The notes under the pieces are model-generated. The model ran no database searches. It was given only the letters and a program-made list of their open reading frames with translations, and had not been told where the DNA came from. From positions 1 through 38,720 of the forward strand of contig URSN01000005.1 of NCBI GenBank assembly GCA_900550525.1: DNA of 38,720 bases. Reading direction: 5' to 3'. Positions 29,371 to 38,675 of the stretch are shown piece after piece (the stretch's first letter is position 1; the number at the start of each line of letters is the position of its first letter). Source of the DNA: an uncultured Eubacteriales bacterium (lineage in GTDB: Bacteria; Bacillota; Clostridia; Christensenellales; CAG-138). Made by a program: the position numbers and the translations under genes.

Positions 29371-30225
29371 ATGGAGCATCTGCTGCTCGTGGACGGCAGC
29401 AACCTGCTGTTTCAGATGTTTTACGGTATGCCATCGCGCATCCTGGCGCCGGACGGGCGGCCGGTGCACGGCACGCTCGGCTTTGCCGGCGCGCTGCTGC
29501 GCTCGGCGCGCGCGCTCCGGCCCACCCATGCGCTGGTGGTGTTCGACGGGGAATGTCAAAACCCGCGCGCCGCGCTCGACGCGGCGTACAAGGCCAACCG
29601 GCCGGACTTTTCCGCCCTGCCGGAGCGGGAAACGCCCTTTTCCCAGCTGCCGGACATCTATGCCGTGCTCGACCAGCTCGGCGTGAAGCACCTGGAGACG
29701 GACGGCTGCGAGGCGGACGATCTCATCGCCGCCTATGCGCTTGCCTGCCGCGGCGGGGCGCAGGTCACGATCCTCTCGCTTGACAGCGATTTTTTCCAGC
29801 TCATCGATGAACCCGTGCGCGTCTACCGCTACCGGGGCGACCGGTCCGTGCTGTGCACGGAGGAATACGTGCGCGCGCGCTTTGGCGTGCGCGCGGCGCA
29901 GTACGCCGATTTCAAGTGCCTCGTCGGCGACCCGTCGGACAACATCCCGGGCGTGCGCGGCGTCGGGCCGAAGATTGCGGCGCGCCTGCTGGCGCGCTTT
30001 GCACCGCTCGAAGGAGTGCTCGCGGGCGCGGAGGGGGAGGGGGAGTGGCCCGAGCGTGCGGCGCTGCGCGAGGCCGTCGCGCAGCAGGCGCAGCGGCTGC
30101 GCACCAATCATGCGCTCATCCGCCTTTTCGGCGCGGCTGCGCTGCCTTTCCCGCCGGAGGCGCTCGCCTGCGAACTGCCGGATGTGCGCGCCGGGGCGCT
30201 GCTCAGGCGGATGGGGCTGCTCTGA
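29371..30225 (+). CDS. 5'-3' exonuclease (Pol I N-terminal-like, stand-alone)
   Basis: This 284-residue nuclease corresponds to the 5'-3' exonuclease/flap endonuclease domain of DNA polymerase I without the polymerase, like the stand-alone YpcP or Xni proteins. Metal-binding acidic residues are seen in LLLVDGSNLLFQ, VVFDGECQNPRAALDAAYKANRP, EADDLIAAYA and ILSLDSDFFQL. The helix-hairpin-helix DNA clamp is VGDPSDNIPGVRGVGPKIAA (about residues 188-207). Its role would be removal of RNA primers or flaps in replication and repair. GGAGGGAGG precedes the ATG. It has its own promoter and is convergent with the following HAD gene. Function is confident by motif. Confidence 0.92.
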   Translation: MEHLLLVDGSNLLFQMFYGMPSRILAPDGRPVHGTLGFAGALLRSARALRPTHALVVFDGECQNPRAALDAAYKANRPDFSALPERETPFSQLPDIYAVLDQLGVKHLETDGCEADDLIAAYALACRGGAQVTILSLDSDFFQLIDEPVRVYRYRGDRSVLCTEEYVRARFGVRAAQYADFKCLVGDPSDNIPGVRGVGPKIAARLLARFAPLEGVLAGAEGEGEWPERAALREAVAQQAQRLRTNHALIRLFGAAALPFPPEALACELPDVRAGALLRRMGLL

Positions 30226-30240
30226 CGCGGCCCGGCCGGG

Positions 30241-31062
30241 TCAGCCGCCGAGCACGATGGGCAGGATCTCCGGGAAGCTGTGGATGACGTGGTCCGGACG
30301 GACGGCGCCCTCGCTCAGATGGCGGCTGAGCCGCTCCTCGCGCGCCATATCCTCCTCGGTCCAGCTCGTGATGGCCGCGAGCTTTTCATGGTAATCGTTG
30401 CTCTCGCGCGGGTAGTTGGCCCATACGGCGGTCGCGCCCGCCATCTTGCCCATGTACACGTCCTTGCCCAGGCTGTCGCCGACGTAGACGACCTCGCCGG
30501 GCGCATGGCGTTCGCGCTCGCAGATGCGCAGCAGCACGGCCGTATCCGGCTTGCGCGTCTGCACGGTCATCACCTTGTCGCTTGGCGCATAGCCGCTCTG
30601 GAAGCGGCTGTGGTAGGTATACACATGCTGGAAATAGCCGGACACGCCCAGCCGCTCCAGCCGGTAAAAGCCGTTTTCCTGCGAGGATTCCGTATAGCCG
30701 ATGACCGGCACGCCGCGCGCGCGGAGCGTTTGCAGCGTCTCCTCCACGCCGGGGAACAGCCGCAGGCTGCCGTCGCGGATGGCGTTGAAGCGCAAAAACG
30801 CCGGGCGCAGCGCCTCCTTGCGCGCCGCGTCGTCCAGCTGCGCAAAATGGCGGCGGATGGACGGCAGCTTGAGCGTGGCGTACGGATACTCCACCGTGCC
30901 GAGACGCTGGTGCGTTTCACGGTATTCATGGAGCAGCCGCGCGCGGTTCAGGCCCGTGAGCGCGACGATCTCATCGACCATGGCGTAGAAGGCGGGCACG
31001 AAGAAGCCCGTCCAGTCGTACAGCGTGTCGTCCAGGTCGGTGATGAGCAGTTTTTTCTCCAT
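30241..31062 (-). CDS. HAD-superfamily hydrolase
   Basis: A 273-residue phosphatase-like enzyme of the haloacid dehalogenase superfamily. Motif I is LLITDLDDTLYDW, with nucleophile Asp9 and acid/base Asp11. Motif II is PVIGYTESSQ, and motif III and IV are KVMTVQTRKPD and VVYVGDSLGKDVYMGKMAG. A helical cap (about residues 18-100) makes it a type I HAD. The substrate is unknown; such enzymes dephosphorylate sugars, nucleotides or cofactors. The start at 31062 is chosen because GAGGAAG lies at the proper distance; an upstream GTG would sit on top of it. It is divergent from the RDD gene and has its own promoter (31104-31132). Confidence 0.9.
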   Translation of the reverse strand: MEKKLLITDLDDTLYDWTGFFVPAFYAMVDEIVALTGLNRARLLHEYRETHQRLGTVEYPYATLKLPSIRRHFAQLDDAARKEALRPAFLRFNAIRDGSLRLFPGVEETLQTLRARGVPVIGYTESSQENGFYRLERLGVSGYFQHVYTYHSRFQSGYAPSDKVMTVQTRKPDTAVLLRICERERHAPGEVVYVGDSLGKDVYMGKMAGATAVWANYPRESNDYHEKLAAITSWTEEDMAREERLSRHLSEGAVRPDHVIHSFPEILPIVLGG

Positions 31063-31103
31063 GGCGACCACTTCCTCGTCAAGTATTGCGTGGGGTAGTT
31101 TGC

Positions 31104-31132
31104 ATATTACAGCATCGGCGCGATGAAGTCAA
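31104..31132 (-). promoter_or_regulatory. Promoter of the HAD hydrolase gene
   Basis: On the minus strand TTGACT (31132-31127), 17 bases and TAATAT (31109-31104) give a good promoter, with a start near 31097 and a leader of about 35 bases. Confidence 0.78.
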
Positions 31133-31165
31133 CCCGAGCCGCCGCCTCCGGCGCCCCTCGGATGA

Positions 31166-31209
31166 TTGTGAACAAATCTATTGAAACTTGTGGACAAAGC
31201 ATGTACAAT
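31166..31209 (+). promoter_or_regulatory. Promoter of the RDD gene with duplicated TTGTGRACAAA element
   Basis: TTGAAA (31181-31186), a 17-base spacer and TACAAT (31204-31209) form a good promoter. TTGTGAACAAA (31166-31176) and TTGTGGACAAA (31188-31198) match at 10 of 11 positions, 22 bp apart, one upstream of the -35 and one in the spacer. Each is a near-palindrome TTGT-N2-ACAA. On the other strand they differ from a DnaA box (TTATNCACA) by one base. A leader of about 110 GC-rich bases follows. Confidence 0.65.
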
Positions 31210-31322
31210 GGATATGAGCCGCGAAATTTGCGGGCGCGCCCGCCAGGTGCTCGCGGTACGGCCGGCAGGCCGGGCGCAATGCGACGGACGCCGCGCAGGC
31301 GGCGGTGCAGAGAGGTAGCTGC

Positions 31323-32084
31323 GTGGTCGATTTGCAAAAGGCAAGCGTATGGAAGCGGATCTCCGCCCTTCTGCTGGACGGGATACTGCTGAGCATCCTG
31401 ACCGTCGGCTTTGCATTCCTGCTCTCGCTCGCCATCGGGTACGATGCGCACAGCGCGCGGCTTGCACGTTACTATTCGGATTACGAAACGGAATACGGCA
31501 TCACCTTCTCCATCTCGCAGGAGGAGTTTGCGTCGCTGGACGAGGCGGCGCAGCAGCGCTATGAAGCGGCGTACGCCGCGCTTGCGGAGGACGCCGGCGC
31601 CGCGCAGACGTTTGCCGAGGTCATGCGATTGACAATCCTGATCATCACGTTCGGCGTGCTGCTGGGCATGCTGGCGCTGGAATTTTTCGTGCCGCTGCTG
31701 TTCAAAAACGGGCAGACGCTCGGCAAGAAGGTGTTCGGCCTTGCCGTCGTGCGGCGCGACTGCGTGCGCCTTGCGCCGCTGCTGCTGCTGGTGCGCACGC
31801 TCCTTGGCAAATACACCATCGAAACGATGATCCCCATCCTGCTGCTGTTCCTCATCTTCTTTGGCGGGCTGGGGTTCGTCGGCCTGGCGGTGCTCGCCGC
31901 GCTGCTGGTGCTCCAGGTCGGCCTGGTGGCCGGCACGCGGAACAACTCCGCCATCCACGCCCTGCTGGCGCAGACGGTCGTGGTGGATATGGCGAGCCAG
32001 ATGATCTTTGACAGCGAGCAGGAACTGCTGGCGTACCGGGAACAAATGCAGGCCGAGCGCGCGGCGCGCGACCCGTATGGCTGA
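31323..32084 (+). CDS. RDD family membrane protein
   Basis: This 253-residue membrane protein belongs to the RDD family, named for conserved Arg and Asp residues; some members move small solutes or Na+ but most are uncharacterised. The first helix region VWKRISALLLDGILLSILTV (about residues 9-28) holds the Arg and first Asp. A soluble insertion of about 60 residues follows (around 45-105) that is larger than in most relatives. Three further hydrophobic segments follow, with KNGQTLGKKVFGLAVVRRDC as the loop typical of the family. The start is GTG at 31323, 7 bases after GAGGT. The soluble C-terminus is charged. Its function is not assignable. Confidence 0.8.
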   Translation: MVDLQKASVWKRISALLLDGILLSILTVGFAFLLSLAIGYDAHSARLARYYSDYETEYGITFSISQEEFASLDEAAQQRYEAAYAALAEDAGAAQTFAEVMRLTILIITFGVLLGMLALEFFVPLLFKNGQTLGKKVFGLAVVRRDCVRLAPLLLLVRTLLGKYTIETMIPILLLFLIFFGGLGFVGLAVLAALLVLQVGLVAGTRNNSAIHALLAQTVVVDMASQMIFDSEQELLAYREQMQAERAARDPYG

Positions 32085-32098
32085 CCCGCCGCAACTGT

Positions 32099-32116
32099 GG
32101 CCGCCTCCGGGCGGCC
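32099..32116 (+). terminator. Weak hairpin between the RDD and sugar ABC genes
   Basis: GGCCGCC (32099-32105) pairs with GGCGGCC (32110-32116) with the loop TCCG. No T-run follows, so it may only reduce readthrough into the ABC operon. No clear separate promoter for that operon was found between 32085 and 32162. Confidence 0.35.
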
Positions 32117-32162
32117 GCGCACGGGGACAGGGAGAAAATCTAATGTTTAGGGGATTGAACCA

Positions 32163-33267
<1,105 letters not shown>

Positions 33268-33275
<8 letters not shown>

Positions 33276-34212
33276 AAGCAAGCACAAATGGAAGGCGTGG
33301 CTGTACCTCTCGCCCGCCATCATCCTGCTGCTGGTGTTCACCGTCTGGCCCATCTTCAACACGGTGCGCATGGCGTTTTTGGAGGGGTACAGCGGCCTGC
33401 GCGCGGCGGGGGGCGAGGTGTTCCCCTTCGGCGTGAACAACTTCGTGCGCGTCGTGCAGTACCAGCGCTTTTTGGACTGCCTGCGCAATACGGTCGTGCT
33501 TTGCGTGCCGACGGTGCTGATCTCCTCGCTGCTGGCGCTGCTCATCGCGGTGTTCCTCAACTCCATCAAGTGGCTGCAGCGCCCGCTGCAAACCATCTTC
33601 TTTTTGCCCTATGTGACCAACTCCATCGCCATCGGCATGGTGTTCGCCGCCATGTTCAACATCGTGGGCAGCTTTTACGGCACGGAGAACGAGATCATCG
33701 TCACCGCGGGCATCATCAACAACATCATCGAGTTTTTCGGCGGCGAGCCGGTCAACTGGATCAACTACGGCTCCAGCTATGCGGCCAACATCACCGTCAT
33801 GATCATCTACATCGTGTGGAACGCGCTGCCGTTCAAGATCCTGATCCTGCTGGGCGGGCTGCAAAGCGTGAACCGGCAGTATTATGACGCGGCGCGCGTG
33901 GACGGCACCTCGCGCAGGCGCATCTTCACGCGCATCACCGTGCCGCTGCTCTCGCCGATGATCGCCTACGTCGTCATCACCGGCTTTATCGACGGCTTTA
34001 AGGAATACACCAGCATCATCGGCATCTTCGGCGAGACGATGGGGCCGCCGGATGCGGCCGGCCGGCTCAACACGATGGTCGGCTTCATCTACGATGCGCT
34101 GGCGACCAACAACCAGGGGCGGGCGAGCGCCGCGGCGCTGATCCTGTTCGCCATCATCCTCGTGGTCACGCTGCTGAACCTGCAGGTCAGCAAAAAGCGC
34201 GTACACTTTTAA
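33268..34212 (+). CDS. CUT1 ABC transporter permease (UgpA/MalF-like)
   Basis: A 314-residue permease with six transmembrane helices. The first helix WLYLSPAIILLLVFTVWPIF is typical of the family. The EAA loop is NRQYYDAARVDGTSRRRIF (about residues 208-226), followed by ITVPLLSPMIAYVVITGFID, the usual coupling and last-helix region. The start ATG lies inside the end of the ATPase gene, an 8-base overlap. It forms a heterodimer with the next permease. Confidence 0.95.
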
Positions 34213-34224
34213 GGGGGCGAGCCT

Positions 34225-35112
34225 ATGTCTCAGATCAAGACCATGCATGCGCGCGACGTGCGCGCCGAGCGCGCCCGGCAGACGGCCGTGACCGCGTTTG
34301 TGCACGTGTTCTACTATGCGTTCCTGTTCTTCATGGCGCTGGTCGTGCTGTTCCCGTTCTACTGGATGCTCAACTCCTCGCTCAAGAGCCTGATGGAGTA
34401 CCGCATGAGCGTGCCGACGTTCTGGCCGCAGACGCTGATGTGGAGCAACTACGCCGAAGCGTTCAACACGGCAAACCTCGGCCGGCTGTTCCTGAACACG
34501 GCCTATGTCGGCATCATCTCGACGATCCTGTCGCTGGTGATCACGGTGCTCTCCGCGTTCGCGTTTGCGCGGCTGGAGTTCAAGGGGCGCGACGTCCTCT
34601 TTGCCGCGCTGCTGGCGACGATGATGATCCCGGGGGAGCTGTTCACCATCACCAACTACAGCACCGTGACCAACCTCGGCTGGATGAACACGTATACCGT
34701 GCTCATCGTGCCGTTCCTGGTCAGCGTGTTCTATATCTACCTGCTGCGCCAGAATTTCCTGCAGATCCCCAACGAGCTGTATCTGGCGGCCAAGGTGGAC
34801 GGCACGAGCGACTTCAAATATCTCTGGAAGGTCATGATCCCGCTGGCGCTGCCCACGCTCATCTCCATCACAATCCTGAAGATGATGAGCGCGTGGAACG
34901 CGTACATCTGGCCGCGCCTGGTCGCCAACGACGAGGCGCACCGCATGATCACAAACGGATTGCGCAACGCCTTCACCGAATCCACCGGCGATGTGAACTA
35001 CCCGGTGCAGATGGCGGCGGTGGCGCTGGTGTCGGCGCCGCTGTTCCTGGTGTTCATCTTCCTGCGCAAGTACATCATGCGCGGGGTGAGCCGCAGCGGC
35101 ATCAAGGGATGA
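34225..35112 (+). CDS. CUT1 ABC transporter permease (UgpE/MalG-like)
   Basis: This 295-residue permease has six helices and the MalG-like N-terminal pattern LVVLFPFYWMLNSSLKS. Its EAA loop is NELYLAAKVDGTSDFKYLWK (about residues 187-206), followed by VMIPLALPTLISITILKMM. The segment MMSAWNAYIWPRLV is characteristic of carbohydrate importers. GGGGGCGAG lies upstream of the ATG, 12 bases after the first permease. Confidence 0.95.
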   Translation: MSQIKTMHARDVRAERARQTAVTAFVHVFYYAFLFFMALVVLFPFYWMLNSSLKSLMEYRMSVPTFWPQTLMWSNYAEAFNTANLGRLFLNTAYVGIISTILSLVITVLSAFAFARLEFKGRDVLFAALLATMMIPGELFTITNYSTVTNLGWMNTYTVLIVPFLVSVFYIYLLRQNFLQIPNELYLAAKVDGTSDFKYLWKVMIPLALPTLISITILKMMSAWNAYIWPRLVANDEAHRMITNGLRNAFTESTGDVNYPVQMAAVALVSAPLFLVFIFLRKYIMRGVSRSGIKG

Positions 35113-35115
35113 TCC

Positions 35116-35132
35116 CGCAAAACAGATTTGCG
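35116..35132. promoter_or_regulatory. Dyad before the sugar-binding lipoprotein gene
   Basis: CGCAAA (35116-35121) and TTTGCG (35127-35132) form a 6-bp inverted repeat around ACAGA, 36 bases before the next start codon. It could be an operator, such as a LacI-type half-site pair, or a small mRNA hairpin that protects the upstream transcript. No promoter was clear beside it. Confidence 0.35.
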
Positions 35133-35168
35133 TCTCAATATATGTGAAGGAAAGGAAGGAAGAAAACC

Positions 35169-36644
35169 ATGAAAAAACGCATCTTGTCCCTGTTGCTCGC
35201 CGCGCTGCTCATGCTGAGCGCCGGGCTGCTCAGCGCATGCGGGCAGCAGCCGAGCGAACCGTCCGCTCCGGCGGACGAGCCGGGCTCGGAACCGACGGCG
35301 GAGCCGGAGGGCGCCGTATCGAACTTCATCGTGCCCGAGGGCGGCTATGACGGCAGCGAGGTGACCATCACCTTCTACCACACCATGGGCGCCAACCTCA
35401 CCGAAGTGCTCGACCTCTACATTCCGGAGTTCAACAAGCTCTACCCGAACATCCACATCGAGCACCAGCAGGTCGGCAACTATGACGACGTGCGCGACCA
35501 GATCAGCACGGAGATCACCGTGGGCAACCAGCCCAACATCGCCTACTGCTATCCGGACCATGTGGCGCTGTACAACCTCGCGGGCGCCGTGGCCACGCTC
35601 GACGACCTGATCGACAGCCAGATCGAGGTTGCGCGCGCCGACGGCAGCACCGAGATCCTCGGCCTGACCGACGAGCAGAAGGCGGACTTCATCGCCGGCT
35701 ATTACGAAGAGGGCCGGCAGTTTGGCGACGGGCTGATGTACACGCTGCCCTTCTCCAAGTCCACCGAGGTGCTCTATTACAACAAGACCTTCTTTGACGA
35801 GCACGGCCTCACCGTTCCGACCACGTGGGACGAGATGGAGGCGCTCTGCGCGCAGATCAAGGAGATCGACCCCAACTCCATCCCGCTCGGCTACGACAGC
35901 GAGAGCAACTGGTTCATCACCATGTGCGAGCAGTACGGCTCCGGCTATACCAGCGCCACGGGCGACCACTTCATCTTTGACAACGAGACCAACCGCGCCT
36001 TTGTCAAGGAGTTCCGCGAGTGGTACCAGAACGGCTACCTGACCACGCAGATGCTCTACGGCGCCTATACCTCCGGCCTGTTCACCTCCGAGACGGACCC
36101 GGTGAGCTACATGTCCATCGGCTCCTCCGCAGGCGCGACGCACCAGCGCCCGGCCAAGGGCGAGGACGGCACCTATCCGTTCGAGGTCGGCATCGCCACC
36201 ATCCCGCAGGTCAGCGCGGACAACCAGAAGGTCATCTCCCAGGGCCCGAGCGTGTGCATCTTCCGCAAGGACAACCCGCAGGAGGTCATCGCCTCCTGGC
36301 TGTTTGTGAAGTTCCTGACCACGAGCGTGGACTTCCAGGCGGAGTTCTCCATGGCCTCCGGTTATGTGCCGGTGCTCAAGTCCGTGGCGGAGAACGAGGC
36401 GTACAAGGCGTTCATCGACCAGGCGGACGGCGGCGATTACATCTCCGCGCTCAGCGCCAAGGTCTGCCTTGAGCAGGAGGAGTATTATTACACCTCCCCG
36501 GCGTTCAACGGCTCGTCCACCGCGCGCGATCAGGTCGGCTCGCTGCTGGCGCAGTGCCTCACCGCCGAGGACAACGGCGATGTGGACGCCATGATCGAGC
36601 AGGCGTTTGCCAACGCCATCGCCGAGTGCGAGTACAACAGCTGA
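35169..36644 (+). CDS. CUT1 ABC transporter extracellular binding lipoprotein (UgpB-like)
   Basis: This 491-residue family 1 binding protein has a signal peptide ending in LLSAC with Cys24 lipidated, and then a Pro/Glu/Ser-rich linker. The mature domain opens VTITFYHTMGANLTEVLDLY, typical of UgpB-like proteins. It continues through NIAYCYPDHVALY and YTLPFSKSTEVLYYNKTFFDEHGL, the common ligand-binding and hinge segment. Further landmarks are WDEMEALCAQIKE and WLFVKFLTTSVDFQAEFS. It is somewhat longer than usual. GGAAGGAAG precedes the ATG. It captures the sugar or phosphodiester-type substrate for the permeases. The gene downstream starts 19 bases after the stop. Confidence 0.94.
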   Translation: MKKRILSLLLAALLMLSAGLLSACGQQPSEPSAPADEPGSEPTAEPEGAVSNFIVPEGGYDGSEVTITFYHTMGANLTEVLDLYIPEFNKLYPNIHIEHQQVGNYDDVRDQISTEITVGNQPNIAYCYPDHVALYNLAGAVATLDDLIDSQIEVARADGSTEILGLTDEQKADFIAGYYEEGRQFGDGLMYTLPFSKSTEVLYYNKTFFDEHGLTVPTTWDEMEALCAQIKEIDPNSIPLGYDSESNWFITMCEQYGSGYTSATGDHFIFDNETNRAFVKEFREWYQNGYLTTQMLYGAYTSGLFTSETDPVSYMSIGSSAGATHQRPAKGEDGTYPFEVGIATIPQVSADNQKVISQGPSVCIFRKDNPQEVIASWLFVKFLTTSVDFQAEFSMASGYVPVLKSVAENEAYKAFIDQADGGDYISALSAKVCLEQEEYYYTSPAFNGSSTARDQVGSLLAQCLTAEDNGDVDAMIEQAFANAIAECEYNS

Positions 36645-36663
36645 TCCAGGCGGGCAGCAGGAC

Positions 36664-38010
36664 ATGAAACGACAGTCTGCCGCCATCGCATGGCTGCTGC
36701 TTGCCTGCCTGCTGTGCGGGTGCAGCTTCGGCTGCGCCCCGCAGCAGCCGGCGGGCGGCCCGACGTCTGCTCCGGCACAGAGCGAGGCGCCGGCTTCGGC
36801 CGCGCCGGCCGCGCCGGTCGATTATGCCGCCGCGGTGCAGCCGGACGATACCGGCGCAACCGCGCAGCTGTCGGTCGCGGTCGAGTCGTTCGTGGACGGG
36901 GATACGGCCTATTTCACCTTCCCGACCGAGCTGGCGGGCGAGGGGCCGCGCAAGGGGCGCTTCCTGGCCGTCAACACGCCGGAGATCACCGGCAAGGTCG
37001 AGGAGTACGGCAAGGCGGCCGCCGCGTTCACGCGCGAAAAGCTCGAAAGCGCCGTCTCGATCCTGCTCGAATCGGACGATGGGGAGTGGCATCTCGACTC
37101 CCCGGGCGAGCGGTATCTGGGCTGGGGCTGGTACCGCACGCAGCAGGACGGTCCGTACCGCAACCTCAACATCGAGCTGCTGCAAAACGGCCTTGGCATC
37201 GCATCCTCGTCGGCCAATAACCGCTACGGGGATACGTGCATGGCGGCCATCGCGCAGGCAAAGGCGCTCGGGCTGAACGTGTATTCCGGCCAGCCCGACC
37301 CGGATTTCTACTACGGCGACGCCGTGGAGCTCACGCTCAAGGAGCTGCGGCTCAACACGGCCGCCTACGAGGGGATCAAGGTCGCCTTTGAGGGCGTGGT
37401 CACCATGAACGGCTTCAACAGCGTCTATGTGGAGGACTACGACGAGGAGACGGGGCGCTATTACGGCATCCTGGTCTACTACGGGTATTCGCTCTCCGGC
37501 GGCGGGCTGGACGTGCTGACGGTCGGCAACCTTGCCCGCATCGTCGGCACGCTGCAATACTACGAGGCGGGCGACTCCTATCAGATCTCCGGCGTCACCT
37601 ACCGGCAGATCCGTCCGGACGATCCGGGCAACCTGCAAAAGCTGGGCGAGGGCTATGCGCCCGCGTATGCGCCCATGACGGCGGAGGCGTTTGCAAACGG
37701 CGTTGCCACGGTCGAAACGGCCGAAGGCCCCGCCGAGCGTTCCCTTGCGGAGCTTGCGCTGTGCACCACCGTGTCGATGGAGGGCCTGCTCGTGGAGCAG
37801 GCGCCGCCGGCCGGCGCGGACGGGGAGCGGCCGCTGCTGTGCACGGCGGACGGCGCAGAGGTGCCGGTGCGCCTTGAGGGCGCGGCGGCCGAAGCGCTCG
37901 CCGGGGAATCGCCCGCGGGCCGCCTGATCGACGTGCGCGGCGTCGTGGAACGCTATGACGGCGACTATCAGATCCTTGTATTGACGACGGAAGGCATCAC
38001 CATCCATTAG
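36664..38010 (+). CDS. SNase-like lipoprotein with OB-fold-like repeats, probably catalytically altered
   Basis: This 448-residue lipoprotein has a signal peptide ending in LLCGC (Cys20) and a Pro/Ala/Ser-rich linker to about residue 60. A staphylococcal-nuclease-like domain follows (about 66-220), with DGDT (residues 78-81) and RFLAVNTPE (99-107). This gives the usual Arg35 and Glu43 equivalents (Arg99, Glu107). The Ca2+-binding Asp40 equivalent is Asn104, and the catalytic Arg87 position falls at RYLGWGW (150-156), where no Arg is found at the expected site. The rest (about 240-448) looks like two OB-fold-like beta modules, with VAFEGVVTMNGFNSVYVEDY and LIDVRGVVERYDGDYQILVL. Binding rather than cutting nucleic acid is plausible. 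It may be cotranscribed with the sugar ABC operon. Confidence 0.78.
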   Translation: MKRQSAAIAWLLLACLLCGCSFGCAPQQPAGGPTSAPAQSEAPASAAPAAPVDYAAAVQPDDTGATAQLSVAVESFVDGDTAYFTFPTELAGEGPRKGRFLAVNTPEITGKVEEYGKAAAAFTREKLESAVSILLESDDGEWHLDSPGERYLGWGWYRTQQDGPYRNLNIELLQNGLGIASSSANNRYGDTCMAAIAQAKALGLNVYSGQPDPDFYYGDAVELTLKELRLNTAAYEGIKVAFEGVVTMNGFNSVYVEDYDEETGRYYGILVYYGYSLSGGGLDVLTVGNLARIVGTLQYYEAGDSYQISGVTYRQIRPDDPGNLQKLGEGYAPAYAPMTAEAFANGVATVETAEGPAERSLAELALCTTVSMEGLLVEQAPPAGADGERPLLCTADGAEVPVRLEGAAAEALAGESPAGRLIDVRGVVERYDGDYQILVLTTEGITIH

Positions 38011-38027
38011 AAATGAGGGAGGAAAAG

Positions 38028-38675
38028 ATGAAACGGTTCTTAGCTTACATCGTTGTCCTCGCGCTGTGTCTGGCCGCATTCACCGGATGCGCCGCGCAGC
38101 AAAGCGGCGGGGAGCAGCAGCCGACGGACGCGCCCGAGGCGACCGAAGCGCCCGCGCCGGCTGGGGAGGACGACGCGCTCGAGCGCGCCACCGACTATCT
38201 GCGCATGCTCTATAAGGACGGCGCGACCAAGACGCCCGCGGACTATCAGGTCGTGGCCGGCGTGATCGTGGAGGATATCGCCTACCCGATCACCTGGACG
38301 GTCACCATCACCGGCGGCGCGCAGGATGCGGTCGTCGTCGGCGAGAAGGTGGACGGCATGATCACCATCGACATCAACGAGTCCGCCAGCGAGGAATCGC
38401 CCTACACGCTCACCGCGACCATCGCGGGCGCGGACGGCGCGACGTCCGAGCTCTCGTTTGAGCGCATCGTGCCGCAGGGCTTCAACCTGGGCACCGCCAG
38501 CTACGAGGAGATCGTGACCGCCGGCTATGAGCTGGAGGAGGATGCGGCGCTTCAGGATACCGCCCGCCTGTTCGGCACGGTCACGTCCATCGACACGCCC
38601 TACAGCGAGGAGTACGGCAACGTCACCGTCACCATCGTGGTCGGCGGCCTGGTGGATCAGCCCATCCAGTGCTAA
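38028..38675 (+). CDS. OB-fold-containing lipoprotein, apparently cut by a nonsense codon
   Basis: As read, it encodes 215 residues. The signal peptide ends in FTGC (Cys21), followed by a Gln/Thr/Pro/Glu-rich linker and an Ig-like or bacterial-surface beta domain (about 50-145: TPADYQVVAGVIVEDIAYPITWTV and onward). An OB-fold domain then begins at GTVTSIDTPYSEEYGNVTV (around residue 188). The frame stops at TAA (38673-38675) after PIQC, but codons beyond the stop continue in frame as RLEGEGADALAIGDV to the window edge. Related OB domains continue ...CYRLxGEGAxxLxxGD, so TAC to TAA is the likely change. GGGAGG precedes the ATG. The gene is either a recent pseudogene, a read error, or a truncated protein. 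Confidence 0.75.
   Translation: MKRFLAYIVVLALCLAAFTGCAAQQSGGEQQPTDAPEATEAPAPAGEDDALERATDYLRMLYKDGATKTPADYQVVAGVIVEDIAYPITWTVTITGGAQDAVVVGEKVDGMITIDINESASEESPYTLTATIAGADGATSELSFERIVPQGFNLGTASYEEIVTAGYELEEDAALQDTARLFGTVTSIDTPYSEEYGNVTVTIVVGGLVDQPIQC

Noticed and set aside
31166..31198. Replication origin
   Set aside because: Only two near-DnaA boxes are present, without a cluster, an AT-rich unwinding region or nearby dnaA/dnaN genes. A regulatory role is more likely.
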